Below, in pieces: positions 14,501 through 21,184 of a stretch of 64,000 nucleotides of DNA. Origin of the DNA: a virus. Within the stretch, counting starts at the first letter, position 1. Each line of letters opens with the position of its first letter. The translations under genes were made by a program, and so were the position numbers. The notes beneath the pieces were generated by a model that was given only the letters and a program-made list of their open reading frames with translations, was not told the DNA's origin and made no database searches. The stretch spans positions 262,659 through 326,658 of the IMG/VR virus record IMGVR_UViG_3300032240_001991; one strand, written 5' to 3'.

Positions 14501-15747
14501 TGTAAAAGTGTAGGAGTAACACCATTTGCCATTGCTGAAATTTCAATAACATCTTGATGGAACCAACGGTTATATCGAGACCAAGGATTAAGATCTTGGG
14601 ATGATCTATTAATAGTTACATACTCAGGATCAATTGGTAGATTTTTAAAACTGTCAAACGGATACTCGTCAAACGGTTCAACGTCAAAATCGTCATCGTA
14701 TATTGTTGCAAGATTTTCTGGAGTTTGTAATTTAGCAAAATCAACTAATTTAATAGCATTGCCTACGCCCTCTACTATAAATTCTTTATTATTATAATAT
14801 TCAGGTGTTACTTGTCCTGCAAATCTAATTTTTAATCCGTTAATAAACTCAATACCGTTAGGGGTATTAGTAGTTGGTGCAGTTTTATACGTAACTTTTC
14901 CTAATATTTCCTGTTCTACGTCAATTGAAGAATTTTCTTCAATGTCTCTAATTAATATAGTTCCTACAACAACATTTTCATTATTACTTGCGTAATATAA
15001 AATTCCCGGTAATGTTTCCGGAACAGAAAAAATTATCTGTCCTTGCTTAATACCGTTATTAAGTATTCCACTAGACTCAGGTAGTGCATCACTATCGCCT
15101 GGTAGATTTGTTGTCTTAATATAAAAATTATGAGAAGAATTTACATTAAAGACATACGTTACACCTTTATATAAAGTTAATAGCGGGTTTTCAGTTACTC
15201 CGTCAGGTGTAAAAATAAAAAAATTCTTATCTGCTGAATCAGTTACATTATATGTACTAACCGTAGATTTTTGTAACCCAGTTACTGTTATTGTTTCTGG
15301 GCCAGTTGTTAGCCAGTAATACTGACTAAAATTTATAAACTTATCCCAGTCAATGTGAGGATTGTAAGAATTAACTTCTGGAGAAAATAGAGAATTTAAA
15401 TTATCCGTTGACCCGCCTTGTACACTTATTTGATTTACTAGATCATCAAGTCCAAGTGCTTTCTTAATTGCACCTGATACCGTTTTAATTGTTAACGCAG
15501 GCTGAAATTGATATTTGTCTCTGAGAGAATTTTTAGTGCTGTTAGCATCGTTTACGTAAACATCTGTTACTGAATTATAAGTAGGTGTTAACTTGCTACC
15601 AACATATCCGCTAACACGATTAAGCACCGGCACTTTATATAATTGATCAATAGTGCTAGATAAAAATTTAGTATTTTTCTTAGTTTGAAAATATGAAGGT
15701 AATAAATTTACCGACTTTCTTTCATTTTTTGAAACGTTATTAGCCAT
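2557..15747 (-). CDS. Giant modular virion protein (4,396 aa), probable baseplate-attached adhesin
   Basis: This single 13.2-kb frame begins at ATG 15747 with AAGGAA about 9 bases upstream. Residues about 180-265 form a cupredoxin-like segment ('TLYKGVTYVFNV ... VPETLPGILYYASNNE ... GTILI') whose usual metal-type Cys/His positions are absent. Residues about 2095-2500 contain FG-GAP/beta-propeller-like repeats ('RYGYNIATQEDADKLIISAP', 'QFGTSVSMSDDGGYLFASSP', 'GKSIAVNNGNIFIGAPD'). Residues about 2920-3350 contain several GxGYxxxPxV modules. The last 1,000 residues carry repeats of the kind 'VNG..L..G.DY.....V', common in fibre proteins. It lies between gp6 and the collar-domain protein. Such giants are known as virion components in marine T4-like phages. 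The adhesin role is inferred. Confidence 0.8.
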   Translation of the reverse strand: MANNVSKNERKSVNLLPSYFQTKKNTKFLSSTIDQLYKVPVLNRVSGYVGSKLTPTYNSVTDVYVNDANSTKNSLRDKYQFQPALTIKTVSGAIKKALGLDDLVNQISVQGGSTDNLNSLFSPEVNSYNPHIDWDKFINFSQYYWLTTGPETITVTGLQKSTVSTYNVTDSADKNFFIFTPDGVTENPLLTLYKGVTYVFNVNSSHNFYIKTTNLPGDSDALPESSGILNNGIKQGQIIFSVPETLPGILYYASNNENVVVGTILIRDIEENSSIDVEQEILGKVTYKTAPTTNTPNGIEFINGLKIRFAGQVTPEYYNNKEFIVEGVGNAIKLVDFAKLQTPENLATIYDDDFDVEPFDEYPFDSFKNLPIDPEYVTINRSSQDLNPWSRYNRWFHQDVIEISAMANGVTPTLLQNLRARRPIVEFEADIQLYNFGNNSLDPVDLIDQVTSDVFSSIEGSTSYTVDGVALEPGQRIIFNADPDPLVRGKIFQVGLSLINGVEKINLAEIIEPIFGNSTVILLGTKGQGKEFWFNGLEWVLSQQRTVLNQAPLFDLFDETGHSYSDKTYYNAIFLGNKLFGYSIGTGIADPVLGFPLNYKNVGIEGSYLFENYFNTSNISLLGTNTVTDVSTSKTFLRINKDTGYSYKNVWEEGMPYQMPVQQFQVVSTGNLIPITVFDNAALITDLTIEVFSNNVKLMLDVDYTLVIDKTNLNVQFVTPFTSVTNVLIKCYTASSPNENGIYEFPLNSSNNPLNEQISQFTLSELSDHVQTMVNRDPNFVGVFPGVSNLKSLPFITKYGTRMITSYNPMSFAQLFITDIEHNLINATRSTANDYYQFKLNLIKFITQSDASLSPSGVLDQALSSIIKNKNYTFPYSQSDMLGYGTNNVTRKYTVTDARNVRYPLISTFDITQLSTRSVLIYLNGSLLVYGVDYSFDLVDPVVVISATLTRGDIITVVDYITTVGSYVPPTPSKLGLYPKYVPMIYKDESYAVNAHMVIQGHDGSITLAYTTVANAAIGNYDFRDLALLEYERRVFNNIKVTYDPDLININDILPGVFRDNKNSYNKIYNIVQGDFIKWTSSYGIDYSSNVDYNVDNHKTYNYKSTQDYFFNSVVPGNWRGIYKFYFDTDRPNTHPWEMLGFSIKPSWWESEYGPAPYTSGNLNLWEDLEAGLIRYGERAGVDPTYVRTGLSKIIPVDDSGQLIDLRFWGSIAENENILNPDQDWSFGDHGPAETAWRRSSIWPYAVQIILALSKPASYAAKMFDPIRLVKNVDGQYRYGKNSLFLNPSIVYLNSDIDSNGNTVLSSGYSVMVIESGKKRSLDYLAALKQDLSLVNFNLFYKAGGFLSKDKLEITIDSVSPNTVSPGVLLPNEDYALHFNVSNPVKFVSISGIIVEKKNGKFLVKGYDKKDLFFTINAPLHRNNDASISVGGKSPPVLTWTENTFYQAGQYVKYENSYYSVATSTNSGSSFDVTAYIKLANLPTIGGATVSITKDFDQNQTIIPYGTQYSTTQEVYDLIVGYGKYLTNQGFIFNEYNSDLEQVLDWNFSGKEFLYWTTQNWSNGSVITLSPFSGKIQYKFTDAVVDNVLNSFYDYSLLTANGTPFPPKNFSLSRENGICKISAEDTPAGLYFARLNLIQKEHAIVMANSSMFGDVVYDTQTGYRQARMKISGFITGDWNGDFLSPGFVYDDVTIEAWQANKDYDISSVVKYSGKYYSANENITGTSNFNFTKWNLLGSSPIAQLLPNFDYKINQFEDFYSLDIDNFDIGQQKMAQHLTGYTPRGYLTNIIVDPIAQYKFYQGFIREKGTANSISKLSKASIHNLNGQIEFDEEWAFRVGSYGNFISYNEIELPLRESDFIENNQIIKFVDVAPKTANDVISYVTPNDVTIKNYDYSSNNVFLTYTSSTYKNNNLLLPTAGYVRSDDITATAYNKQSLFDVANAGNLQDGNTVWLGFKPNGDWDVYRYSKQQIKVIGSDIDIPAVKLTFYTDIFHKLNVGDIVSVYGLDNGTDGIYEIIEIPSLTSFSVNSTLATVSPATTQALLFKFISVRVKSFDDTVALQDQIDFADNELIWTDTGDATYDWSPWTVYKKNHNYSTSTEILSGVNHPGQRYGYNIATQEDADKLIISAPDYFSSSGHGRVFVLGLLNGTHYPITSYTLNMVASGIDVITIPTEFGKGLAYDTEYQVIVAGAPAVDRVQISTIIPATGEEKTLSVLNTSTASRYGSDIFVAKTQFTTGGKALVVSAPTLGVVFPYTLTVNSTTAITVPMPPISLGTSTVNCSLAGNIDGTILAIANPAMSTGTGVVYIYQYSTGTSSYSLLQTITPPTGTIGDQFGTSVSMSDDGGYLFASSPFLINDNYGPGCVYVYEYVSTATSYSLVQTIHNPLKNNNLNFGTELKTTVDAKKVIISLSGIQENSLTFNDGTVFDGLSTRFTDYINNSGTVYTYERKNKYFVYATELFDANSLTILNGELYGGNNYGKSIAVNNGNIFIGAPDTLGIISNNFVTLGAVFQYNVIDASQTCWSIFRQQEDLIDLTKIKRSVTVNTESEQLVDYLDIIDPVKGKISGLADQEIRYKTAFDPATYSVGTQGVVVNTKTSWIEDRVGELWWDLSTVKYVWYEQSDLEYRKNSWGTLFPGASIDVYEWVQTEYLPSQWSALADTTDGLSKGISGQPKYPDNSVMSIKQYYNPSTGQATNVYFYWVKNKVLLPNAKGRKIPASTVASLIFDPASYGSKFVSILAPNAIAVANVKNTLVGNQIYLNISKDTLNNSVTRHTEWLLLGEGNSANMPTEMLDKKLLDSLVGRDSLGNLVPDPSLSNRVKYGIEVRPRQGMFVDRNQALRNVIDYVNGVVAGYLITDQVNFKNLNSKREIPDVYSREYDQIVDSYGDLSSIKTADLVQAKLTCSISSTTGTITTINIVNSGTGYAPLLPVTYTGSTATSWAGPLVTVVNDTSDAEIDLVINQYGRVTAATIKNSGKGYLKAPELKVRPYTVIVKTDENSNNRWAKYEWQGKSWVKVFTQDFDTTQYWDYINWVSQDFDSLKPLAETVEETYQLAEITVNNGDYVKVKNQGNGRYIILQKVSSAGDYTDKYNLMVNENGTIKFKDNLWNITNNWYNFDYHFTYDQTLYDQTPEMELINILKAIKEDIFIGSLKVYWNHLFFKAVRYAMSEQKFVDWAFKTAFINVRNLAGTLDQRPVFKFQNSQYYEQYIEEVKPYHTKIRNYQVNYNLLEPSNSYITDFDSPAYYDRDTDQFLTVNPGDELSGVYPWKSWTDNYKLSVGSIIVEKPGAGYTSVPTVEIIPALGDTGSGATAEARISLGKVTGVVVTNGGSGYLQTPSVIIVGGGSTELVTAKAYPVMINGKVRNNTVEMKFDRISSNQQINTSTVTESFICDGETFRFTLGWAAENKKANINITLGGVRVLATDYNIETYRKTSSGFGYSYKKLFSDLVLTSAPAQGKVIQITYNKNINLYSAVDRIYSYYQPSINMPGVDPAQLMTGVEYPAAQKQGLMFDYSTNWGLTPFGQSLYGDDVYYYTTASVISVAVTGTDTLMLDNLAGIYPGLRINTVSTSTPYNKFVDPIVTVVSVNTASQLVTFSTSTISTVGLGTLIEFWEFNMVPGVLDTILDGGDLAYTLASGLNPEDIIVDGEGFISPNISHAPEEMIKGEIHESLGMSVYARDPQTGAPVVSETFGEITQTTQTTVLRLLTVPPTTASAIVSFNNELLVPGVDYEFDLVNSTIVIGTQTTTGLVGVSVIGVGGYDYVSSGYTALSNTSTISVSVGVNAEYNTIYATLNGQELLPSQYTLGQGLLTVTGVNPAITNVLQSWVFFGTNRPYSAVREQSIFNNDPARVEWDLFYPLNDNWSADSQAIVEVDSRILIPPNTSYHLFTGVDLKFSIDPNNSYPPNSFGLSSLDVYVNGLRMIPLTDYVVNSVENKVKFRVGLLQLNDVIAITNHEFSDYYFNESRNTIVVRPSADFTYTKIMRIITINNITVEDGIKKEPLIELETFQGRGSRRYEVSRPIFNNNYVWVTVNRKPLVKGIDFYVDADRVTIVLRDSYPYNPSDIVTIMSMYDTSVGNTIGYRMFRDMLNRTEFLRLSKDSSTVLAEPLYPTDKIITVADAGKLALPNLALKIPGVIFIGGERIEYRSVNENVLGNLTRATLGTGAKSVYAIGTSVIDQGARQNLYLSHTPFREITTVTSIMTATGATSYTISALSLNTTTGFVTATNQITVLYGGTPLRKTGFYQHDITVSYDTPAYTLNRSTVATQYDLPPTTVIGTAYLVTSTNEIWSYTASKSESSTATNGYSFTGVRWVEPQFTLTNVVTVGQWSTATLVLNLPTLSTSTGVRIEIVQRIASTNFYELNNTPLIDDTGKIAQFLRDKQATLPDKYYYG
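2570..2576 (-). promoter_or_regulatory. Late-promoter-like ATAAATA element abutting a start codon
   Basis: The minus strand reads GATAAATATTACTATGG: ATAAATA, 5 bases, then the ATG of the 222-residue gene. It lies inside the last codons of the giant gene, so chance is possible, but the same arrangement recurs at gp25 and three other genes. With T4-like geometry the transcript would start at or next to the ATG. Confidence 0.4.
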
Positions 15748-15761
15748 TATATCAAATTTCC

Positions 15762-18700
15762 TTAGGAACTAGTTATCAGTGTTGTTACGTTAAGCTCAGT
15801 TGCTGTTAAACTACTGATAATTTGTATATCGTTAACTGTTGTCCCGCTTACAAAGATCTCATTGCTTTGGCAGGTTATCTGAAATAAGCTACCAAAACTG
15901 CTAGTTGAAGACTTAGGAACTATAACGAAGTTAGTTATATCTGGTGTCATTATGTTCATAACATAAGTGGTTAATTCACCAAAGTTAAATGTTTGACCAA
16001 AGTCCCAATTTTCAATTGCAAAAAAATCATTTATTGCAGATAGTATTCTTGTTTGAAGACTGGTTGTGCTCTCGGTACTTGAAGCACTTTGCACTGCTTT
16101 AAATGTTGCTTGTAAAGATGGCACTGCCTGACTTCCAAACAATACTTTGTATCGAGCAGGATGATAGACTATCTCGTCGCTTACGCTCTTTATAGGTTCA
16201 AGAAGTGCAGAATAATTTGCTTCTAAGCTTTCTGATGTTGGCGGAAGAGGTTCAGTCCCTGATCCTGATAGCAACCAAGTTCTGTACTGCGTATCGTATT
16301 CGCTACTAAGCAAGTAAACATCCATAATATTCATTTTACTAGGATCTAAACGGCGTTCATTTCCTGTATTGTGAAGATAATGGAATTTTATTCCTTTTCG
16401 TCCTGATCTTGCATAAAACGAAGGTTGAAGAACAAAAGAATACGTAGATGCTACCCAGCTTTGAACTACGTTGTCTTCATAAAAATAATACAATCTTCCG
16501 TTAATTCTTTCGTTAGTTGTAACCGATGCTGCATTTGGATATGGATAAATTGATCCAGTAAACAAAGTATAACGAAGACCATCTGTTGAGACAACGAAAT
16601 AGACAAATTTATCTTTAAATCCTGTCTGACCGTTAACACTGTCAGGAGCAACAATATTATCAAACATGTCTGGGTCATCAATTTGACCGCTTTGACTATG
16701 GTCGTAAAAACTTACAAGAACTTTCTTAGGTTCAATATACCCGTCAGGTTCAATTACCGCACTGTCAATTTGCCAAGAATAATCAATGCCTAATGCATTT
16801 GAATTAGTAGGATTTTTGTTTATTGAAAGAACATCAACTTTATCTTTAATTACTGTATCAGTAACAAAATCATAATTTTTCTTAGAAGGATCAACAAAAA
16901 ATGCTGTTTGTGCTTGACTTTCAAATAGATATTCAGTAACTCGATAACGTACTGAGTAGTTTTTTCCTGTCCACTGGAATGCAACTAGCCAGCTTGAATC
17001 TAGATTAGTATTTGATACATCTTTCTGATAAGTTAAACTAAATCCGTTAACAAGATCTAAATTTGTATCGGCTATGATATACCAAGATCTAGTATCATTA
17101 GCAAACGCTAATCCAAAATTTCTCTTTGACAAAGCTAAATTGACTATCTCTGTTTCTAAACTATAAGATAAAATATTATCAAAAGGAGGAATAACCTCAT
17201 AAGGAACAGCACCAGATGGTACAGATCCAGATAAAATTACAGGACCGGTTCCGTCACTAAGATTTCCTAGTCCACTATTTGATCCGTCTCCAATTACATT
17301 AACAACCTTTGCCCATATATATTCTACAGTAGTGTCATCTGCGATTGCGGTTAAGCTTCCAGAAGGTGTAAAATATCCTAGCGGGCTAAAGAATTTAACT
17401 AAAGATCCTGGTTCAATGAAAATTAAATTATTGCTGCCAAAAGATCCTACCATTGCGGGATTATTATTAGCGTCAAGAAAATATCCTCTAGTTTGATTTG
17501 TAGTTAAATTTGATTGATTCCACGATAAGCTATATCCGCTTAGATCAATTCTAGGATAATTCTTTTTATCAAGATAGAAGTTCTTTAATCCAGGAGAATT
17601 TATAATAGGTTCTATCTTAGACTTAACTATTGAAAAAATTTCGTTTCTAGTTGTGAAAGAAAATTGAAAATTATATTCATTATTTTCTTTATAAAGTATT
17701 CCGTCACTAGCAAAGATATCTGTTGAGCTATAAGCTCCGCTTACATCACTTAATTCATAATATTTGCTAATGCCGCTGCTAACTCTATTAATACTTTTAA
17801 CTTTAACAATATCAGGACTTACATTAAGAGGAGCTATGTTATAATCTTCCCCTGTTATCATTCTATTCTGTGTATAATATACCTGCGGCGCTTTTAATTT
17901 AATGTCCGCATTTGATTCACTTCCTGTAGAATTAGAAACTGTATACTTAAGGCTAACAATTATTGTTAGAGAGTGCGATTGACCATATTGGTTAACATAC
18001 GGTATTTGAACAGAAATGTTATTCATCTGTTCAGGTTTAATTGAATAAGTTAGTCCATTGCTTTGACGATAGTATAATTTAAATCCACCTTTAGGTAAAT
18101 TTCCAAAACTTCCATCAGCAAAGGAAAGATCTATTTGATCATTTTGCCTTGTTAGTACTGCATAGAAGTTTCTTTCATCAGCATTGATACTATTATAAAT
18201 TACATTGTTGCCAGTTACTGCAGAAACTTTGGTCCATAGTGTTTGAGGAGTTAGGCCATCTTGACTTAACTGCCATAGCCAAACGTCAGTATTGTTAACA
18301 CCGTTGACATTTACGCCAACTAATTCATTTGGTACTGGACTTGATATATTAAAATTAGAGCTAGACATTGAGCCTTGCTTAAAGTGTACGAAAAATCCTG
18401 TGTTTGAACTGCCACTTCCTTGATTATCATTTTGGAATATAATTCCAAATTGGTTCTTTGGCTTAGGTGCTTCTTCGTAAACATAGCTTTCGCCTGCAAA
18501 TGTAGAGGAAACTAATTCAAAAGCCATTTGCGTACCAGAAATGTTTTTACTAAAGGTGTAAATTGGAATATCGTTATTACTAGAGTTAAGTTTGTAAGAG
18601 TCCGTAACTATCCCATTTATAACAGTAGATGCTACAGGCTTACCAAATTGTGCAGGCTGTGCTATTGCAGCGTTCATTACAGATATAAATTGTTGATACC

Positions 18701-19151
18701 AATTATCGTTAGATGGATCGTTCCACCCAATGATACTGTTTGCAAGATTGATACCGTTAGAATCGATAACACTTTCAGTTGTTGAAACGGATGTAATTTT
18801 TAAAAATCCGCTAGCAGGAATGTTACGCTTAGGATTATAACTTATGAGCTGTGCTAATCTTAATATACTATCTCTATTTTCAGCAGTTTCAAGAAAGTTA
18901 TTTCTAGCATTTAAATCTATACGAAAACTAAGATTTTGACCTAAGAATGCAATTAGGTCTACTAATGCAATAAACTCGCTGCTATCAATATAATCGTTAA
19001 ACTCTTCAGGATAATTCTCTCTAAGATACGTAATCATAGTACGACGCAGAGTATCAAAGTCATAACTCTTAAAGTCTGCGTTCTTAAAACTTTGATAAAT
19101 CTTAGTCCAGTCTTCTGAAACTAACAGCTGATTTGTTGTTGATGGTATCAT
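15762..19151 (-). CDS. gp6: Baseplate wedge protein gp6-like
   Basis: The first 120 residues ('VSEDWTKIYQSFKNADFKSY', 'FNDYIDSSEFIALVDLIAF', 'GQNLSFRIDLNARNNFLETA') match the conserved N-terminus of T4-family gp6, the dimeric wedge protein that forms the inner baseplate ring and changes shape during contraction. At 1,129 residues it is much longer than T4 gp6 (about 660), as in other marine T4-like phages; the extra length is mid-protein beta-rich sequence. The C-terminal region ('ILSAINDFFAIENWDFGQ', 'FGELTTYVMNIMTPDITNFV') is also gp6-like. It follows gp25 by 54 bases on the same strand. It has its own late-promoter-like element, and its start codon lies inside an inverted repeat. Confidence 0.88.
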   Translation of the reverse strand: MIPSTTNQLLVSEDWTKIYQSFKNADFKSYDFDTLRRTMITYLRENYPEEFNDYIDSSEFIALVDLIAFLGQNLSFRIDLNARNNFLETAENRDSILRLAQLISYNPKRNIPASGFLKITSVSTTESVIDSNGINLANSIIGWNDPSNDNWYQQFISVMNAAIAQPAQFGKPVASTVINGIVTDSYKLNSSNNDIPIYTFSKNISGTQMAFELVSSTFAGESYVYEEAPKPKNQFGIIFQNDNQGSGSSNTGFFVHFKQGSMSSSNFNISSPVPNELVGVNVNGVNNTDVWLWQLSQDGLTPQTLWTKVSAVTGNNVIYNSINADERNFYAVLTRQNDQIDLSFADGSFGNLPKGGFKLYYRQSNGLTYSIKPEQMNNISVQIPYVNQYGQSHSLTIIVSLKYTVSNSTGSESNADIKLKAPQVYYTQNRMITGEDYNIAPLNVSPDIVKVKSINRVSSGISKYYELSDVSGAYSSTDIFASDGILYKENNEYNFQFSFTTRNEIFSIVKSKIEPIINSPGLKNFYLDKKNYPRIDLSGYSLSWNQSNLTTNQTRGYFLDANNNPAMVGSFGSNNLIFIEPGSLVKFFSPLGYFTPSGSLTAIADDTTVEYIWAKVVNVIGDGSNSGLGNLSDGTGPVILSGSVPSGAVPYEVIPPFDNILSYSLETEIVNLALSKRNFGLAFANDTRSWYIIADTNLDLVNGFSLTYQKDVSNTNLDSSWLVAFQWTGKNYSVRYRVTEYLFESQAQTAFFVDPSKKNYDFVTDTVIKDKVDVLSINKNPTNSNALGIDYSWQIDSAVIEPDGYIEPKKVLVSFYDHSQSGQIDDPDMFDNIVAPDSVNGQTGFKDKFVYFVVSTDGLRYTLFTGSIYPYPNAASVTTNERINGRLYYFYEDNVVQSWVASTYSFVLQPSFYARSGRKGIKFHYLHNTGNERRLDPSKMNIMDVYLLSSEYDTQYRTWLLSGSGTEPLPPTSESLEANYSALLEPIKSVSDEIVYHPARYKVLFGSQAVPSLQATFKAVQSASSTESTTSLQTRILSAINDFFAIENWDFGQTFNFGELTTYVMNIMTPDITNFVIVPKSSTSSFGSLFQITCQSNEIFVSGTTVNDIQIISSLTATELNVTTLITSS

Positions 19152-19175
19152 AACTCAAATGTTCTCAATGATACC
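19144..19175 (-). promoter_or_regulatory. Hairpin enclosing the gp6 start codon
   Basis: GGTATCAT (19168-19175 on the minus strand) and ATGATACC (19144-19151) are perfect 8-base inverted copies separated by 16 bases. The second arm contains the gp6 ATG. The predicted late transcript would begin close to the first arm, so the mRNA would start with a stem that hides the initiation codon. The loop contains only a weak GAG-type ribosome-binding sequence. Translational control is inferred. Confidence 0.55.
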
Positions 19176-19177
19176 GT

Positions 19178-19184
19178 TATTTAT
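19178..19184 (-). promoter_or_regulatory. Late-promoter-like ATAAATA upstream of gp6
   Basis: The minus strand reads CCAATAAATAACGG in the 54-base gap between gp25 and gp6, 26 bases before the gp6 ATG. It matches 7 of the 8 positions of the T4 late promoter TATAAATA. Confidence 0.6.
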
Positions 19185-19205
19185 TGGTTTTAATATATTG
19201 GTATT

Positions 19206-19646
19206 TTATTGAGGTACCAATCCAATCTCTTTATCAAAAGCCAATCTCATAGCAATAGTTTGATCAGAACCAATAACCTGTAGCGTTAACTCTAAAAGCA
19301 TGCCGTATTCTTGCTCATCAATAAGAATTTGTATAGGTATTACCCTAGGGTCTGACCTGCATATTCTATTAATATCGTCTGCTATAGCCTGTTTTACATC
19401 TTCAGTAAAAGGTTCAAAAATTAAAGACCAAATAATAGTACCATATTTTGGCAGCATTACCCGCTCACCTTGTTTAGTATTGAACTGATTTAGGAAGTCC
19501 TGTTTTACTAACTCAAAATCATAAAGTGAAGTAGACCCTAATGCGCCTACATTAATAGAGCTATATCCTTTGTAAAACTGACTTTCTTGCTTAGTATAGC
19601 TTGTATTATACTGGGCAGGATTTAATTCAATATTTTTATATGGCAT
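19206..19646 (-). CDS. gp25: Baseplate wedge protein gp25-like
   Basis: The protein has 146 residues, near the 132 of T4 gp25, the wedge protein of the conserved sheath-initiator family also found in contractile injection systems. The hallmark is 'GERVMLPKYGTIIWSLIFEPF' minus its ends, which fits the conserved GER..P.fGt..w.llFep motif, followed by an 'INRICRSDPRV' helix. The N-terminal 45 residues form an extended arm. The start at 19646 is fixed by family length, because no Met lies between it and the core. It has no Shine-Dalgarno sequence: AATAAATACTTT directly precedes ATG. It lies 7 bases after gp5 and 54 bases before gp6. Confidence 0.92.
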   Translation of the reverse strand: MPYKNIELNPAQYNTSYTKQESQFYKGYSSINVGALGSTSLYDFELVKQDFLNQFNTKQGERVMLPKYGTIIWSLIFEPFTEDVKQAIADDINRICRSDPRVIPIQILIDEQEYGMLLELTLQVIGSDQTIAMRLAFDKEIGLVPQ

Positions 19647-19650
19647 AAAG

Positions 19651-19657
19651 TATTTAT
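19651..19657 (-). promoter_or_regulatory. Late-promoter-like ATAAATA four bases before gp25
   Basis: The minus strand reads CAAATAAATACTTTATGCC. ATAAATA ends 4 bases before the gp25 ATG and overlaps the gp5 stop. If used with T4 spacing (transcription about 6 bases past the element), the mRNA would be leaderless. Confidence 0.5.
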
Positions 19658-21183
19658 TTGCTGGCTGGATTAGCTGTAGGCTGCGTTATATCGGTTGCTG
19701 CAGGAGCAAATTTTTGAGGGTCAATATTTTCATGCTGATCCCACGGTTCATGTGTTGGCACTCGTTGAAGAATAGTACTAATTCCGTCAGACTTATAAAA
19801 TTTACCATTAGTCCAACCAGCATCAACTGTTCTATTTGGTACAGTAAACAAGATTAACGGATCTGGCTGAGTCGCTATTTCTGCTGCTGTAGCTGCTTCT
19901 GCAGAAGGCCCATTAAAATGTATTTTTGCTGCCGTTGCAATTAAACTGCCAACGGAGCCTAAATGTGTAGAACCACCTGTGCTTATTCTTACATGACTTT
20001 CGCCCGAGAGATCCATACCCGCACCTGCAGTTTCTGAGATCCCTTTAGTAACAGATAGATTGTAATCTTCGCCTACTGCTAATTTTAATGTTTTTCCTAC
20101 AGTTTCATCCTTAGTATTAGTAACTAATATTTTAGCAGAATCTCCTACAATTAAATTATAATTTCCTGTAATGTTTGTTTCCATCTTTCCGCTAGCACGA
20201 AAATTAATATTTCTTCCTGCTTCAATATTAACATCTCTATCTGCCCTAAAATTAAAATCTGTTTCTGTGTGAATGCTTACGCTATCATGTGCAAAAATAT
20301 CTATCTTGCCATTTGATGTTAATTCTATCCATGCAGTTCCTTGGCTATTAGCGATATAAATTAAATCACTACTATTATGTAATAATATCTGGTGTCCGGT
20401 TCGTGTTCTAATACGAACTAATTCATTTTGTCCAGATTCGTCACCATCGTCCATTACAAATTGAGAACCGCCTAATCTACTAACAGGAGTAATAACTTTA
20501 TTTTTATATCCAATTGCGGCTTTTTTTCCGTTAGGATTAATAGGCCCAGGAGTGCTAATGCCAAAGACTTTGCTTGGTACTTCTCTTCTTGCAGAACTTG
20601 ACGTTACTCCTCGGATATTATCAAGTAATAGGCCCTGGGCCAACAATCTATCAGCAAAAGGATGAACAGGTTTTTTTTGAGAATTAGGACTTAATAAATC
20701 TTTTGCATTTCTTTTAAGAAATTCTGCTACAGGAAGATTTTTAGTACCATATTTTAATTCTTCTTCAGGCGTCAAATGAGAATTCTGACTAGCTGCTAGC
20801 CCGGGAATCATGTGATTTTGGAACTGATCTGGAAGACAACCTATCCAATAACCTAGAGGATGTCCTTCAATGAACATTACTAAAACTTTAGTTCCTACGT
20901 CAGGAGGTACCATCCAGAACCCATAGCTCTTTTGTACATCATTAAACTTTGTAGGATCAGTTCCTTCAAAATCTACGTTTGTAACTCCATAAAAAGGACT
21001 TACGTATTGAACAGGGAAAACTTCGTTTTCTAAGTTTGCATTATTAGTAAAGCCTCTTTCAATTGCAACTTCAACAGCTCCCATATACGTAGGATCTTTT
21101 AAATTTGTAATTCTGCCAATATAGGTACCGGGTTTTGGTGTCCCTCCTCTAAATTGACTTCTAGTTCGTTGTTGTATTGGCAT
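19654..21183 (-). CDS. gp5: Baseplate central spike protein gp5-like, lacking the lysozyme domain
   Basis: Residues about 15-130 form the gp5/VgrG-type OB-fold ('GTYIGRITNLKDPTYMGAV', 'VQYVSPFYGVTNVDFEGTDP', 'GYWIGCLPDQF'). Residues about 255-430 are the repeating beta-prism ('GKIDIFAHDSVSIHTET', 'DVNIEAGRNINFRASGKME') that makes the membrane-puncturing needle. Between them are about 100 residues where T4 gp5 has its lysozyme domain of about 170; no lysozyme catalytic Glu-Asp-Thr pattern is visible, so this spike is probably non-enzymatic, as in cyanophages. The gene starts next to the stop of the hub-like gene (2 bases apart), consistent with a gp27-gp5-type hub-spike pairing. Confidence 0.88.
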   Translation of the reverse strand: MPIQQRTRSQFRGGTPKPGTYIGRITNLKDPTYMGAVEVAIERGFTNNANLENEVFPVQYVSPFYGVTNVDFEGTDPTKFNDVQKSYGFWMVPPDVGTKVLVMFIEGHPLGYWIGCLPDQFQNHMIPGLAASQNSHLTPEEELKYGTKNLPVAEFLKRNAKDLLSPNSQKKPVHPFADRLLAQGLLLDNIRGVTSSSARREVPSKVFGISTPGPINPNGKKAAIGYKNKVITPVSRLGGSQFVMDDGDESGQNELVRIRTRTGHQILLHNSSDLIYIANSQGTAWIELTSNGKIDIFAHDSVSIHTETDFNFRADRDVNIEAGRNINFRASGKMETNITGNYNLIVGDSAKILVTNTKDETVGKTLKLAVGEDYNLSVTKGISETAGAGMDLSGESHVRISTGGSTHLGSVGSLIATAAKIHFNGPSAEAATAAEIATQPDPLILFTVPNRTVDAGWTNGKFYKSDGISTILQRVPTHEPWDQHENIDPQKFAPAATDITQPTANPASK

Positions 21184-21184
21184 A

